DNA of 64,000 nucleotides from Williamsia sp. CHRR-6 (GCF_018474015.1 NZ_JAHCSG010000003.1:1-64000), one strand, 5' to 3'. Positions 25,933 through 35,622 are shown, numbered from the stretch's first letter. A program made the numbers and translations. Notes: generated by a model from the letters alone, not told the origin.

Positions 25933-26481
25933 TCAGGGCAGCATCGCGTCCACCGCGTTCGACGCGATCGTCAGCAGGGACAGTCCGCCGGTGCCAAACG
26001 CTGCGGCGACAGTCAGCGCCACCAGCAGTTGTTCACGCGAGGGCACCGGAGGGTCGAACGTACGGTGTCCCAACCGAACCGGGGGCGACCAGATGAGCTC
26101 GACGGTCCCGTCGCCGTGGCGGGTGAGTTCGGCGAACACGTTGTGCGCGACGTCGAGGGTCGACAATCGGAACTCGCAGCAGACGTCGTCTCGTGGCGAG
26201 AGATCCAGGGCGACACCGTCGACCTCGATGTCGACGCGATAGGACCGTTTCGTGAACCGGGCGCGCCGCGGCCGGACCGTCACCTTGGCACCGGGCAGGT
26301 CGATTTCGACCGCCTCGGGATCGCGAGTCCCCAGCGGCGTCCGCTCGTGGGTCACTTCTCCACGGCGCCGGAGTGTCACACGGCACGCCGGTTCGTCGAC
26401 ACTGACGGCCTCGACCACGCCGTCTCCGCTGCGCAGTACAACATCGCCGAACAGGTCGGTGTCGAGTGTCTGCTCGGGCAT
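25933..26481 (-). CDS. conserved hypothetical actinobacterial protein
   Basis: A 182-residue protein, probably soluble with a hydrophobic C-terminal helix (LLVALTVAAAFGTGGLSLL). The middle contains alternating charged and beta-like segments (EIDLPGAKVTVRPRRARF, then KRSYRVDIEVDGVALDL and CCEFRLSTLD). I do not recognise a named family. It is encoded 3 bp downstream of the FBP-domain gene on the same strand, so the two are likely cotranscribed. Confidence 0.7.
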   Translation of the reverse strand: MPEQTLDTDLFGDVVLRSGDGVVEAVSVDEPACRVTLRRRGEVTHERTPLGTRDPEAVEIDLPGAKVTVRPRRARFTKRSYRVDIEVDGVALDLSPRDDVCCEFRLSTLDVAHNVFAELTRHGDGTVELIWSPPVRLGHRTFDPPVPSREQLLVALTVAAAFGTGGLSLLTIASNAVDAMLP

Positions 26482-26484
26482 GGC

Positions 26485-26976
26485 TCAGTCCGATACGCGC
26501 GCGAGAAACGCAGCCACGTTTGCCCGCACGCGGTCGATTTTCGACCCGACGTCGAGGTCTTCGCGGTACTGCCTGCCCAGCGCCGGCGTCTTCTCACCGC
26601 GGGCGTAGAGGGAGCAGTCGAGGTCGGTGCAGATGTAGGTGCCGACGGTGTTGCCGTTGCGACCGGCCGCCCCCGGCTTACGCGCGGTCATCAGCGACAC
26701 CCCACCGGATGGATGGGTGGTCAGACAGATCTTGCACATCTGGGCTTTGCGGGTGCCTCCAGTCTCATAGCGCAGGGCCACCCCGATCAGCTGATCGTCC
26801 GAACCCGGCGCGACCAGATACGCCCGACCGGCATACGTCGGGTCGTTCCACCCGAAGAAGTCCAGGTCGTCCCACCGCTGGTCGGCGAGGTCGCGCGGCA
26901 CGGTGATCCGCTTCACCTCACCCTGAGTGCAATTGACGAAGGACGACCGGATCTGGGTCTCGGTCAACGGCAACAT
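26485..26976 (-). CDS. FBP domain protein (elongation factor G-binding, FusB-like)
   Basis: A 163-residue protein with the FBP layout. An N-terminal helical segment (MLPLTETQIRSSFVNCTQGE) is followed by a C-terminal treble-clef zinc finger whose ligands appear as CKIC (about 88-91) and CTDLDC (about 126-131). FusB-type proteins bind EF-G and help it leave stalled ribosomes, giving fusidic acid tolerance. Actinobacterial homologues probably have a housekeeping or stress role. Confidence 0.8.
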   Translation of the reverse strand: MLPLTETQIRSSFVNCTQGEVKRITVPRDLADQRWDDLDFFGWNDPTYAGRAYLVAPGSDDQLIGVALRYETGGTRKAQMCKICLTTHPSGGVSLMTARKPGAAGRNGNTVGTYICTDLDCSLYARGEKTPALGRQYREDLDVGSKIDRVRANVAAFLARVSD

Positions 26977-27054
26977 GAGGTTTCCATCGTTCGCAGGGCG
27001 GGGGACGCCCCAGGCTAGGGCGGCCCGCCGGTCACGGGCAACCGAAATATGGGC

Positions 27055-27097
27055 GAGGCCACCGGTCGACGATCGGGGGACGTCGGCCGGTGGCCTC
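27055..27097. terminator. long inverted repeat, probable bidirectional terminator
   Basis: GAGGCCACCGG (27055-27065) pairs perfectly with CCGGTGGCCTC (27087-27097) around a 21-nt loop. It lies between the end of the GT39 gene and the start of the FBP gene, both on the minus strand. No T-run is seen. It most likely ends the GT39 transcript. Confidence 0.55.
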
Positions 27098-27138
27098 AGG
27101 TGAGCCGATCTCTCGGCTCGGTCGGTGGGGCAGGCGGG

Positions 27139-29241
27139 CTAGGTCACGGGTGCGGTCAGGTCGTAGAGCGTCACCGACCCGACGGTGATCGCCGAGTAGT
27201 TCGCCTGTACCCACTCGCTGATAGCCGTTGCCGTGCTCTGCGCGTTCATCCCGCCGCCCAGGCGTCCACCACCGATGAAGTAGTGGATCTTGCCCTCGCG
27301 CACGTACTTCTGGAACTGCGCCAGCGTGGGCGAAGGATCGCTGCCGTTGAAGCCACCGATCGGCATGACCGGCTTCTGCGTGGCCAGCTGATAACCCGAG
27401 GCCTCGTTGGACCCGACGGCCGCAGCCACCCAGGTGTAGGAACCGGAGTTCCTCTCCAACAACGACACCATCTCGGCGGTGGGTCGCGACCCCATCAACA
27501 GGTTGCCGCCCGGACCGCCAGCGGTGAAACCACGTTGGTTCTGAACGGGTGTGCCCGCCGCGCCAGGAATGCCCTGCCCAGGACCCTGGCCCGGCACTGC
27601 ACCACCGGGTCCGAATCCGTTCTGGCCGGGACCGACGCCCGGCCCGAGGCGGGGACCGAACGCGCCGCGACGCAGACCACCGGGGCCACCGAAGCCACCG
27701 CCGTTGACCTGCGGGCCCGCGGTGATGATCGATCCCTGCTTGGAGGTATGCAGGGTATCGACGACATAGGCTGTGGGACCGGCTAATCCGGCGATGATCG
27801 CAACCGCCGCGGCCACACCGGTGACCGGGCCGGTGCGCCGAACGCCGGGCACGAGCAGCCCCACCGCAGCGATCACGGCGCCGACCACCACCACCCACCG
27901 CAGCCACGGCACGAAGTCCGGTGAACGGTTGAGCAGCAGATAGGCCATCACACCGGTGGTCACCGACGCCGCGGCGAGCACCGCCCGCACCCAGAGCAGC
28001 TCACGCTGCCTCCAACACACCACCCCACCTGCTGCGAGCAATCCTGCGATCGCAGGCGCCAGGGCAATCGTGTAGTAGGAGTGAAAGATTCCCGACATGT
28101 AGCTGAACACTGCGGCGGTGGTCAGCAGCCACACTCCCATCACGACGATCAGCGCGCGGATCGGCGAGGTACGCGGCGCCCGCCAGGTCAGAACCACCGC
28201 CGCCACGCCGAGCAGCAACGCGGTGGGGATCAGCCAGGCGATCTGACCGCCCTGCTCCGGCTGGAACATCCGGAAGAATCCGGTCTCCCCCCACATACCG
28301 CCGCGCCCGCCGGGCCGTCCGGGCCCGCCGACCGCTCCCCGGCTGCTGAGGAACTCAGCGAAGGCGCCTGCGCGCGGACCGCCTCCGGTGCTTCCGGTCT
28401 CGTTGCCCGTCAGCCGGCCGAAGCCGTTGTAGCCCAACGTCAGTTCCAGAATCGAGTTGTGTTGGGAGCCACCGATGTATGGCCGCGAGTCTTTGGGCCA
28501 CAGCGTGACCGCCAACACCCACCAGCCGGCGCTGACGATCAATGCACCCAATGCCGCAAACAGGTGACCCATCCGTTTGATCCAGGTGTGCTGCCCGAAC
28601 GCGAGGTAGGCCACCGCCAATGGCGGAATGACCAGGAACACCTGCAGTTGTTTGGTGAGGAACCCGAACCCGACGAACATGCCGGTCAGCAGCATCCAGC
28701 GAATTCGGCCGTCCTCGATGCCGCGCATCGTGGCCCACACGGCAGCAATCATCAACAGCACCAACAGTGCGTCGGGGTTGTTGAACCGGAACATCAACGC
28801 CGCCACGGGCGTCAACGCCAGCACCGCTCCGGCCAGCAGTCCGGCCTGCCAGCCGACCTGCCGCTTGATGACGAGATAAAGCAACGCCACCGAGGCCACA
28901 CCCATCAGGACCTGCGGCACCAGGATGGACCACGAGTTGAGCCCGAAGATGCGAATCGCAATGCTGGGCAACCACAACGACATCGGCGGCTTGTCGACGG
29001 TGATGGAGTTCGCGGCGTCCGAGGATCCGAAGAACCACGCCTTCCACGACACCGAACCCGCCTGCATGGCCGCCGAGTAGAACGAGTTGGCGTAGCCGTT
29101 GATGCTCAGGTTCCACAGGTACAGCGCGGCGGTGACACCCAGCAGGGCACCGAGACCCCACCGTTGCGGGTGGGCGATGCGGTGGCGCACCGGTGGCGCA
29201 GTGACGGCATCACTGGGTGGGGTGTCGAGCAGCGAGGTCAT
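27139..29241 (-). CDS. GT39/ArnT-like polytopic mannosyltransferase
   Basis: A 700-residue membrane glycosyltransferase of the PMT/ArnT (GT39) type, using a polyprenyl-phosphate sugar. It has about 12 hydrophobic helices and the extracytoplasmic loop motif VDKPPMSLWLPS (about 81-92) with catalytic Asp and Lys. The C-terminal 190 residues form an outside domain preceded by a glycine/proline-rich stretch (about 515-575). It overlaps the GT2-GtrA gene by 4 bp. The partner probably makes or flips the lipid-linked donor, and this enzyme transfers it to the cell envelope. Confidence 0.88.
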   Translation of the reverse strand: MTSLLDTPPSDAVTAPPVRHRIAHPQRWGLGALLGVTAALYLWNLSINGYANSFYSAAMQAGSVSWKAWFFGSSDAANSITVDKPPMSLWLPSIAIRIFGLNSWSILVPQVLMGVASVALLYLVIKRQVGWQAGLLAGAVLALTPVAALMFRFNNPDALLVLLMIAAVWATMRGIEDGRIRWMLLTGMFVGFGFLTKQLQVFLVIPPLAVAYLAFGQHTWIKRMGHLFAALGALIVSAGWWVLAVTLWPKDSRPYIGGSQHNSILELTLGYNGFGRLTGNETGSTGGGPRAGAFAEFLSSRGAVGGPGRPGGRGGMWGETGFFRMFQPEQGGQIAWLIPTALLLGVAAVVLTWRAPRTSPIRALIVVMGVWLLTTAAVFSYMSGIFHSYYTIALAPAIAGLLAAGGVVCWRQRELLWVRAVLAAASVTTGVMAYLLLNRSPDFVPWLRWVVVVGAVIAAVGLLVPGVRRTGPVTGVAAAVAIIAGLAGPTAYVVDTLHTSKQGSIITAGPQVNGGGFGGPGGLRRGAFGPRLGPGVGPGQNGFGPGGAVPGQGPGQGIPGAAGTPVQNQRGFTAGGPGGNLLMGSRPTAEMVSLLERNSGSYTWVAAAVGSNEASGYQLATQKPVMPIGGFNGSDPSPTLAQFQKYVREGKIHYFIGGGRLGGGMNAQSTATAISEWVQANYSAITVGSVTLYDLTAPVT

Positions 29242-30533
29242 GCGAAGGCCCCCTGGGAATCGGTGTCATGAGAACGGAAAACCCATCGCAGCGCGATGAA
29301 TCGGGTGAGGGTGGCCACCAGGTTGGCCAGGATCAGCACCAGCAGCTCGATATGCCTGGAGGTCTGCGGCGCCCATTCGTGCAGTGCCCACAGCGATCCA
29401 GCGGTCAGCGCCCAGCCGAACACGAACACCCCGATCCCCTGCAGGTGGTGGCGTGCCGCACCCGCACGACCGCGCACCCCGAAGGTGAAGGCGCGGTTGG
29501 CCGCGGTGTTGCCCACCGCGGTGATCAGCAGGGCCGCGAAGTTGGCTGCCTGCGCCCCCACCATCGGATGTGCCAGCAGGTAGAGCGCCGCGAAGGCGAT
29601 GGTGGACACCACACCGATGGCCGCGAACCGCACCAGCTGGCCCACCATTCCGCGCGGCACACCGCTCACCGTCGGGTCGGGTAATCGCCTGCGGCCCAGG
29701 CTCGCTCGCAGCTGCGCGACCGGCAGCTCGCCCTCGGCCAACGCTCGACCCACCCGCCAGCACCCCTTGATGTCCTCGATCGCGGTGTGCACGATGTCGA
29801 CCTTGCTGTTGGGGTCGTCCACCCAATCCACCGGCACCTCGGCGATCCGCAGCCCGATCCGCTCGGCCAACACCAGCAGCTCGGTGTCGAAGAACCAGCC
29901 GGTGTCGTGCACATGCGGCAGCAACGCCCGCGCCACATCGGCACGGATCGCCTTGAACCCACACTGGGCGTCGGAGAACTTCGCACCCATCGCAGCGCGC
30001 AGGATGAGGTTGTAACTGCGCGAGATGAATTCGCGTTTGGCACCTCGTACCACCCGCGCCGACCGGTTCAGCCGTGACCCGATGGCCACGTCCGAATGAC
30101 CGGAGAGCAGCGGAGCGACCAACGGCAGCAACGCATTCAGATCGGTCGACAGATCTACATCGCAGTAGGCGACCACGGCTGCATCACTGTGCATCCAGGT
30201 GGCGTTCAATGCGCGACCGCGACCCTTCTCGTCCAGGTGCACCACCCGCACACCGCTGATCGTCTGCGCCAACTCGATGGCCACCGCCAGCGTCGAGTCG
30301 GTACTGGCGTTGTCTGCGATGGTGATCCGCGCCGAATACGGCACCCGCGTGCGCACATGCTCGGCCAGCCGTTCGATGCAATCAGCCAGATCGGACTGTT
30401 CGTTGAACACCGGCACCACCACATCGAGCTGCGGGTGAGCCGGAGTCGGGTCGATGACCACCGTCATCTGCGGGGCGGCGGTCGGATCCGGTGACGTCGG
30501 TTTCCCCGACCGGTCGATCGTGTCTGCTGTCAT
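29238..30533 (-). CDS. bifunctional GT2 glycosyltransferase / GtrA flippase-like protein
   Basis: A 431-residue fusion. Residues about 30-260 form a dolichol-phosphate-mannose-synthase-like GT2 domain, with VVPVFNEQSDLADCIERL at its start and YCDVDLSTD (the DXD region). Residues about 290-425 are a four-helix GtrA domain (VRFAAIGVVSTIAFAALYL). It should make polyprenyl-phosphate hexose and move it across the membrane for the GT39 enzyme encoded directly downstream, with which it overlaps (ATGA). It lies near phoPR and HIT on the same strand. Confidence 0.9.
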   Translation of the reverse strand: MTADTIDRSGKPTSPDPTAAPQMTVVIDPTPAHPQLDVVVPVFNEQSDLADCIERLAEHVRTRVPYSARITIADNASTDSTLAVAIELAQTISGVRVVHLDEKGRGRALNATWMHSDAAVVAYCDVDLSTDLNALLPLVAPLLSGHSDVAIGSRLNRSARVVRGAKREFISRSYNLILRAAMGAKFSDAQCGFKAIRADVARALLPHVHDTGWFFDTELLVLAERIGLRIAEVPVDWVDDPNSKVDIVHTAIEDIKGCWRVGRALAEGELPVAQLRASLGRRRLPDPTVSGVPRGMVGQLVRFAAIGVVSTIAFAALYLLAHPMVGAQAANFAALLITAVGNTAANRAFTFGVRGRAGAARHHLQGIGVFVFGWALTAGSLWALHEWAPQTSRHIELLVLILANLVATLTRFIALRWVFRSHDTDSQGAFA

Positions 30534-30604
30534 GACCCAGACTCTGCTGGGCCAAGCTGCCGCGATTCTGCGGCGACGCTGTCAGCTTCCTGTGAGGGCC
30601 ACGA

Positions 30605-31030
30605 TCAGTCGGCTACGTGCGCTTCATGGCCGGCTTCGCGTAGCGCAGCGCGGATCCGCGCGGCGGCGTCGTCGAGGGCAGCCGGATCGGGGTTCTTGTC
30701 GGCCAGCGCCAGGTCGAATGTCTGCAACGAGTGCGCCGGGAACACATGGACGTGCAGGTGCGGAACCTCCAGGCCGGCGATCAGCAGACCCATCCGGGGT
30801 GCGTCGAACGCCGTGCGAGTGGCCTGACCGACCGTCTGCGCGACCGAGATCACCTGCGCGAACAGCTCCGGATCGACCTGCTCCCAGTGGTCCACCTCCG
30901 CGCGCGGCACCACCAGCACGTGACCGGGCGTGACGGGGTTGATGGTGAGGAAGGCGACCACCGTGTCATCGGTCCACACGAACCGTCCCGGGAGGTCGCC
31001 GTTGATGATCATGCTGAACACAGATGCCAT
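30605..31030 (-). CDS. HIT family protein
   Basis: A 141-residue histidine triad nucleotide hydrolase or transferase. The triad is HLHVHVFP (about 92-99), and the N-terminal part [18 protein letters not shown] is typical. Substrates are usually AMP-conjugates. It lies 25 bp downstream of phoR, the same neighbour as the HIT gene beside phoPR in M. tuberculosis, which supports a conserved backbone location. Confidence 0.92.
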   Translation of the reverse strand: MASVFSMIINGDLPGRFVWTDDTVVAFLTINPVTPGHVLVVPRAEVDHWEQVDPELFAQVISVAQTVGQATRTAFDAPRMGLLIAGLEVPHLHVHVFPAHSLQTFDLALADKNPDPAALDDAAARIRAALREAGHEAHVAD

Positions 31031-31054
31031 GCCACCGATGGTAGGCGCCGCCGA

Positions 31055-32506
31055 CTACTGCGAGCGTGGAAGCCGCACCACGAACGTGGCGCCACCACCG
31101 GGGGTGTCCTGCGCGGTCACCGTGCCGTCGTGCGCGGTGACCAGCGCCGAGACGATGGACAGACCCAACCCGCTGCCGCCCGATCCTGTTGCGCGGGTGC
31201 GGGAGTCGTCGCCGCGATAGAAGCGTTCGAAGACCTTCGCCCGGTCTTCAGGCGCCAGGCCGGGGCCGGTGTCGACCACGCGCAGCACCGCGTCGGTGTC
31301 GTCGGTGCCCACCTCCACGCTGATCGAGGCATCGGCGGGGGTGTGTTTGACGGCGTTGGTGATCAGGTTGCCCAACACCTGCGTCAACCGCGCGGCGTCG
31401 CCCATCACCGCCGGTACCCCCGGGCCGTCGAGCACCCGCAGGTCGATACGCCGGTCCGGCGCCATCGCCCGCGCGCTGTGTACCGAATCCGAGGCGAGCG
31501 CAAGCAGATCCACATGCGTGCGTTCCAGCGGTCGGTGGGCGTCGAGGCGTGCCAGCATCAGCAGCTCCTCCACCAGCAAACCCATGCGTCCGGCTTCGGA
31601 CTCGATCCGTGACATCAACTGTTCGGGGTCGGTCATCGCGCCCTGGCGGTACAGCTCGGCGAACCCGCGAATCGATGTCAGCGGCGTCCGCAGCTCGTGG
31701 CTGGCGTCGGCCACGAACTGCCGCATCCGGTCCTCTGAGGCCCGCGCCTGTTCCTCGGACTGCTCGGTGGCGGCGAACGCCTCCTGGATCTGATGCAGCA
31801 TCACGTTCAGCGACTCTGCGAGCCGGCCCACCTCGGTGCCCGACGCCGAGGTGGGAACCCGCTGATCGAGATCGCCGTCGGCAATGGCCCGCGCGGTGGC
31901 CTCCACTCGGCGCAACGGTCGAAGACTGTTGTGCACCAGCAGATATCCCACGCCCCCGACCACGGCGACCACGGCCAGGCCCACCCCGAACTGCAGCCAG
32001 ATCAACCGGGTGACGGTGTCGTCGACGTCGGTGAGTTTCACCGCGAGGATGGAGCTGCCGTAGGTGGAGGTCACCTTCACCACCCGCCACCGGGTGTCTG
32101 ATCCGTTGGCCGAGCCCACCGTCTTCGGTTGGGGGGACAGCGAATTCGGTGACGAGATGTCGGGGGCACCACCGACGTCGTTGATGATGAACGAGATGCC
32201 GTCGGTGCGACTGACCTGCACGAAGTACGGCGACGGTGGGCGGCGTTCGTCCTGCGGAGGCCGCGGCAACGTGGGCTGGGCGCCCGGGTTGTCGCGGTCG
32301 ACGTGCGGCCGCGCCCACCCCTGAGCCGCATTGCGCAGACCGTTGTCGGTGCGGTTGAGCAGTTGTTTCTCCATCGCGGAGGTGACCGCCACCCCGGACA
32401 CCAGCAGACCCACCGCGACCAGCACCAACATCAGCGCCACCAGCGACACCCGAAGCGGGATCCCGCGCCGACGTCGGGTCGTCTGGACCGGCACGCCGGT
32501 GGTCAT
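31055..32506 (-). CDS. phoR: sensor histidine kinase PhoR
   Basis: A 483-residue membrane kinase. There are two transmembrane segments (about 20-44 and 165-187) with a sensor loop between, then HAMP (LRPLRRVEATARAIADGDLD), the phosphoacceptor ASHELRTPLTSIRGFAELYR, and catalytic boxes with NLITNAVKHTP and GGSGLGLSIV. The cytoplasmic half closely resembles mycobacterial PhoR (for example SRIESEAGRMGLLVEELL). The start at 32506 overlaps the phoP stop (ATGA), so the pair is one operon. The signal sensed is not readable. Confidence 0.9.
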   Translation of the reverse strand: MTTGVPVQTTRRRRGIPLRVSLVALMLVLVAVGLLVSGVAVTSAMEKQLLNRTDNGLRNAAQGWARPHVDRDNPGAQPTLPRPPQDERRPPSPYFVQVSRTDGISFIINDVGGAPDISSPNSLSPQPKTVGSANGSDTRWRVVKVTSTYGSSILAVKLTDVDDTVTRLIWLQFGVGLAVVAVVGGVGYLLVHNSLRPLRRVEATARAIADGDLDQRVPTSASGTEVGRLAESLNVMLHQIQEAFAATEQSEEQARASEDRMRQFVADASHELRTPLTSIRGFAELYRQGAMTDPEQLMSRIESEAGRMGLLVEELLMLARLDAHRPLERTHVDLLALASDSVHSARAMAPDRRIDLRVLDGPGVPAVMGDAARLTQVLGNLITNAVKHTPADASISVEVGTDDTDAVLRVVDTGPGLAPEDRAKVFERFYRGDDSRTRATGSGGSGLGLSIVSALVTAHDGTVTAQDTPGGGATFVVRLPRSQ

Positions 32507-33201
32507 CGGGGTTCGCGCATCACGTACCCCACACCGCGCAGGGTGTGGATCAATCGGGTGTCGCCGGTGTCGACCTTGCGCCGCAGGTAGGAGACGTAGG
32601 ACTCGACCACGTTCACCTCGCCACCGAAGTCGTAGTTCCACACGTGGTCGAGGATGCGCGGCTTGGACAGCACGGTGCCCGCGTTGATCATGAAATAGCG
32701 CAACAGCGTGAACTCCGTCGGCGACAACGACACCAGCTCGCCGGCCTTCCACACCTCATGGGTGTCGTCGTCGAGTTCGATGTCGGCGAACGTGATCCGG
32801 CTTGGCTCAGCCTCCTTCTCACCGAAACCGTTGCGGCGCAGTATCACCCGCAGTCGCGCGACCACCTCTTCCAGGCTGAACGGCTTGGTCACGTAATCGT
32901 CGCCGCCGATGGTCAGACCGTTGACCTTGTCCTCCACCGAGTCCCGCGCAGTGAGGAACAGTGCGGGCGCTTCGATGCCGTCGGCCCGCAGCCGACGCAG
33001 CAGCCCGAACCCGTCCATCCCGGGCATCATCACATCCAGCACCAGCGCGTCGGGCCGGAAGGTTCGGGCCTTGTCCAGCGCCGCAGGGCCGTTCGCGGCC
33101 GTCGCCACGTCGAAGTTCTGGAACTTCAGCGACACCGACAGCAGTTCGAGGATGTTCGGCTCGTCGTCGACCACGAGCACTCGCGCACCGGAATCAGTCA
33201 T
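32503..33201 (-). CDS. phoP: response regulator PhoP
   Basis: A 232-residue OmpR-type regulator. The receiver has VLVVDDEPNILELLSVSLKF, the phosphoacceptor Asp in LDVMMPGMDGFG, and Lys in DDYVTKPFSLEE. The winged helix ends with VVESYVSYLRRKVDTGDTRL. Near-identity to mycobacterial PhoP is evident over ILDHVW.YDFGG.VNVVE. The ATG at 33201 follows a GGAAGG site. In mycobacteria PhoPR controls lipid synthesis, acid pH response and secretion; the regulon here is unknown. Confidence 0.93.
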   Translation of the reverse strand: MTDSGARVLVVDDEPNILELLSVSLKFQNFDVATAANGPAALDKARTFRPDALVLDVMMPGMDGFGLLRRLRADGIEAPALFLTARDSVEDKVNGLTIGGDDYVTKPFSLEEVVARLRVILRRNGFGEKEAEPSRITFADIELDDDTHEVWKAGELVSLSPTEFTLLRYFMINAGTVLSKPRILDHVWNYDFGGEVNVVESYVSYLRRKVDTGDTRLIHTLRGVGYVMREPR

Positions 33202-33300
33202 GGTGCCTACCTTCCGTGAACTCACTTGGCCTGCCCTGGGAGTTTCCTGGCAGCTGGCTGTGAACCCCTGCCAGGGTCTCATGGTCGATGTCCGAGCAGG

Positions 33301-33831
33301 TCAGAACAGGGTGGGCTCGCCGAAACCGGGTGCGCCTTCGATGCCCAACAACATCGCTTTGGTCGCCGGGCCGCCACCGGCGGAGAAGCCCCCGAGCGCA
33401 TCGGCGCCCACCACCCTGTGACATGGGACCAGGATCGGGATCGGGTTGCGGCCCAATGCCAGTCCCACCGCCTGCGCAGCCCCGGGCGCTGCGAGGCGGG
33501 CGGCAACCTCGCCATAGGTCAGCGTGTCCCCACGCTTGATGGAACGGGTGACCCCGTAGACCCGCCGGTCGAAGTCGGTGCAGGCGGCGAGGTCGATCGT
33601 CGCCGTGGCGAGCCGGTGCCCCGGATCGCCACCTGCCAGCAACAGCGTGACCGCCGCGGCGATGTCGGCCACCGACTCACTCGGCACTCCTGGTGTGCCC
33701 AATTCGAAACGTGAGCAATCGGATTCGTCCGGTAGCAGCATCGCGACCACGGCGTCATCGGCGTTCCAGACGATGGTGCACCGCCCGATCGCGGTGTCGA
33801 AATCGTGGTGATCCACGCCTGCGCGCGTCAT
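33301..33831 (-). CDS. ogt: methylated-DNA--protein-cysteine S-methyltransferase
   Basis: A 176-residue suicide repair protein that takes alkyl groups from O6-alkylguanine. The active site is PIPILVPCHRVVGADALGGF, with the acceptor Cys in PCHRV, and the DNA-binding HTH is TYGEVAARLAAPGAAQAVG. It overlaps the AlkZ-like gene by 4 bp, making a likely two-gene DNA-repair operon. Confidence 0.92.
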   Translation of the reverse strand: MTRAGVDHHDFDTAIGRCTIVWNADDAVVAMLLPDESDCSRFELGTPGVPSESVADIAAAVTLLLAGGDPGHRLATATIDLAACTDFDRRVYGVTRSIKRGDTLTYGEVAARLAAPGAAQAVGLALGRNPIPILVPCHRVVGADALGGFSAGGGPATKAMLLGIEGAPGFGEPTLF

Positions 33832-35018
33832 GACACGGTGGCGTGAAACGGTGCCGGGTACCCTGGTTTGGGCCGTATGTCACCCAGCCATTCGTCGAGT
33901 TGTGCTGCACGCGAACGCAACTGCGCCACCGCCGCCGCGGGCAGCGGCTCCAGCAGATGTAAGGCCACTCCCCCGCCGGGACGTAGGTACCAACCGCCGA
34001 CGACGCGCCCGTCCCACCACGCGGTCTGACCGCCGTTGCCGTTGCGGTCGAACAGGTGCCCGGCGTGCGGGGCGAGGTAGAAGTCGCGCTGTTTCCACCC
34101 CATCGTCGCCGGATCGAGTTCGGGTAGCAGCACCGCGCGCGGCGGCACCGGCTCGACCGGGTCCAGATCATCGGGCAGCAGATATCCGGTCGCCACCGGG
34201 GTTGTCGCGTCACCGGTTTCGACGTCCACCGCCACCGCCTGCACCTCGGCCAGAGCGGCCCGCACTGCAGTCTTGGTCGACCCCAACCACCAGACGATGT
34301 CGGTCTCGGTGCCGGGTCCGAACGTCTGCAACCACCTGCGCACCATCTCCCGATGTCCAGTCGCGGGGTCGCGCAGCTGCAACGGCGAGGGCAACCAGCG
34401 GTCCATCGCAGCCCAGCAGGGCCGGAACTGATGCCAGCCGACGGTGTTGGTGCCGCGCACGATCGCTCCGGCCGCGCTGAGCATGTTGAGTACTCGTGGC
34501 CCGATCGGCATGCTCGAGTCCGACCCCGTCGCCACCCGTCCGCCGATTTCGACAATCGCCTCCCGCAGCTGGGTCGAGGTGCCCTCCAGTCCGGCCGCCA
34601 GTGCGGTGACCACTGCCGTTGCCGCCGCATCCAGCCAGCCGTCGGGGTCGGGGTAGGTGGGATCGCGGCGCAGGTCACGAAGGATGTTGGTCCGCTCGGA
34701 TGCCGCCACTCGGGCCCCGACGCAACTGACCGCGTCGGTGAGGGTGGCACGGTCGACGACGAACATGGTGCGCCGCATGGCCAACTGCCGAATCAGGGAG
34801 CGTCGGCGGTAGAGAGCGTCGTCTAGGTCAGCGACGCTCGAGCCCGGTCGGCGCGCCCACATCGACAGGTACACCGTCGGTGGGCAGGTGGCGTGCAGGG
34901 CCACCACCGACGACACCACGTCCTGCACTGAGCCGACCGGCTCGCCGAGCAGCAGATGTCGTCGCTGGAGGCGGGCGCGCCGCTGCCCGACGGTGATGAG
35001 CGGTCGGGCAGTGCTCAC
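33828..35018 (-). CDS. winged-helix DNA-binding protein, AlkZ-like DNA glycosylase
   Basis: A 396-residue protein of the HTH_42 (PF06224) family, whose characterised members (AlkZ, YcaQ) excise crosslinked or alkylated bases. Visible conserved pieces are VGSVQDVVSSVVALHATCPP, TVYLSMWARRPG, LIRQLAMRRTMFVVDRA and VLLPELDPATMGWKQRDFY. Translational overlap with ogt supports alkylation repair. The catalytic residues of AlkZ were not checked individually, so glycosylase activity is an inference. Confidence 0.85.
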   Translation of the reverse strand: MSTARPLITVGQRRARLQRRHLLLGEPVGSVQDVVSSVVALHATCPPTVYLSMWARRPGSSVADLDDALYRRRSLIRQLAMRRTMFVVDRATLTDAVSCVGARVAASERTNILRDLRRDPTYPDPDGWLDAAATAVVTALAAGLEGTSTQLREAIVEIGGRVATGSDSSMPIGPRVLNMLSAAGAIVRGTNTVGWHQFRPCWAAMDRWLPSPLQLRDPATGHREMVRRWLQTFGPGTETDIVWWLGSTKTAVRAALAEVQAVAVDVETGDATTPVATGYLLPDDLDPVEPVPPRAVLLPELDPATMGWKQRDFYLAPHAGHLFDRNGNGGQTAWWDGRVVGGWYLRPGGGVALHLLEPLPAAAVAQLRSRAAQLDEWLGDIRPKPGYPAPFHATVS

Positions 35019-35030
35019 GAGAGGGTGCGG

Positions 35031-35441
35031 TCAGGCAGGCAGTACGGCGACGGCGTCGATCTGCACCAGCTGCTCGTCGAACGGGAGCACGGTGACGCCC
35101 AACAGCACAGCGGCCGGTCGGTGATCGCCGAAACTCTCGTGTACGGCGTCCCAGGCGACAGTCAGGTCGGCCTGCAGCCGCTCGGCCACACAGATCGTCA
35201 CCTTGGCCACGTCCTGGAGCCTTGCCCCCACCTCGGACAATGCGACGGCCAGGTTGGCCACGCATCGACGAGCTTGGGCTTGCACGTCACCGCCGCCCAC
35301 GGTGGCGCCGTCGGCGTCGGTCGGCGCGATGGCCGCGGTGTAGATCGTCGAGCCTGCAGCGACGGTGACGCTGGGGACGTATCCGACAGGCGAGTACAAC
35401 GAGGACGATGTGTTGGGTTCGATGGCAGCCATGCCGCTCAT
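35031..35441 (-). CDS. RidA family protein
   Basis: A 136-residue YjgF/YER057c/UK114 protein, related to the enzymes that hydrolyse reactive enamines and imines from PLP enzymes. It shows LYSPVGYVPSVTVAAGSTIY, VAKVTICVAERLQ and RPAAVLLGVTVLP. The conserved catalytic Arg usually found in RNPAR-like segments appears as HRPAAV. The start may be 35441 or the ATG at 35432. It follows the AlkZ-like gene start by 12 bp on the same strand. Confidence 0.82.
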   Translation of the reverse strand: MSGMAAIEPNTSSSLYSPVGYVPSVTVAAGSTIYTAAIAPTDADGATVGGGDVQAQARRCVANLAVALSEVGARLQDVAKVTICVAERLQADLTVAWDAVHESFGDHRPAAVLLGVTVLPFDEQLVQIDAVAVLPA

Positions 35442-35499
35442 CGTAGGCAGTCGTCGAGCGCGGCTTGCCAGGGTGCAGACCTCAGGTGCAGACATGAAG

Positions 35500-35534
35500 A
35501 ACCCCGCCGGCCCGGGGGAGGGAGCGACGGGGTT
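35500..35534 (-). terminator. hairpin terminator downstream of csbD
   Basis: AACCCCG (35500-35506) pairs with CGGGGTT (35528-35534). Read on the minus strand the stem is followed by CTTC. It separates the CsbD gene from RidA. Confidence 0.5.
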
Positions 35535-35622
35535 CCTCTGGGACGAGCGGCCAGGTTCACAGCCAAGGCGGCTCGATGGCATCAGCCGGTGGAGAGAGGT
35601 GCACCGGCAGGCGCCTGATGGA

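Noticed and set aside
25723-27018. A 431-codon plus-strand frame through the 21-bp repeats
   Set aside because: The repeat period is a multiple of three, so any frame gives a seven-residue repeat; the rest is antisense to two real genes.
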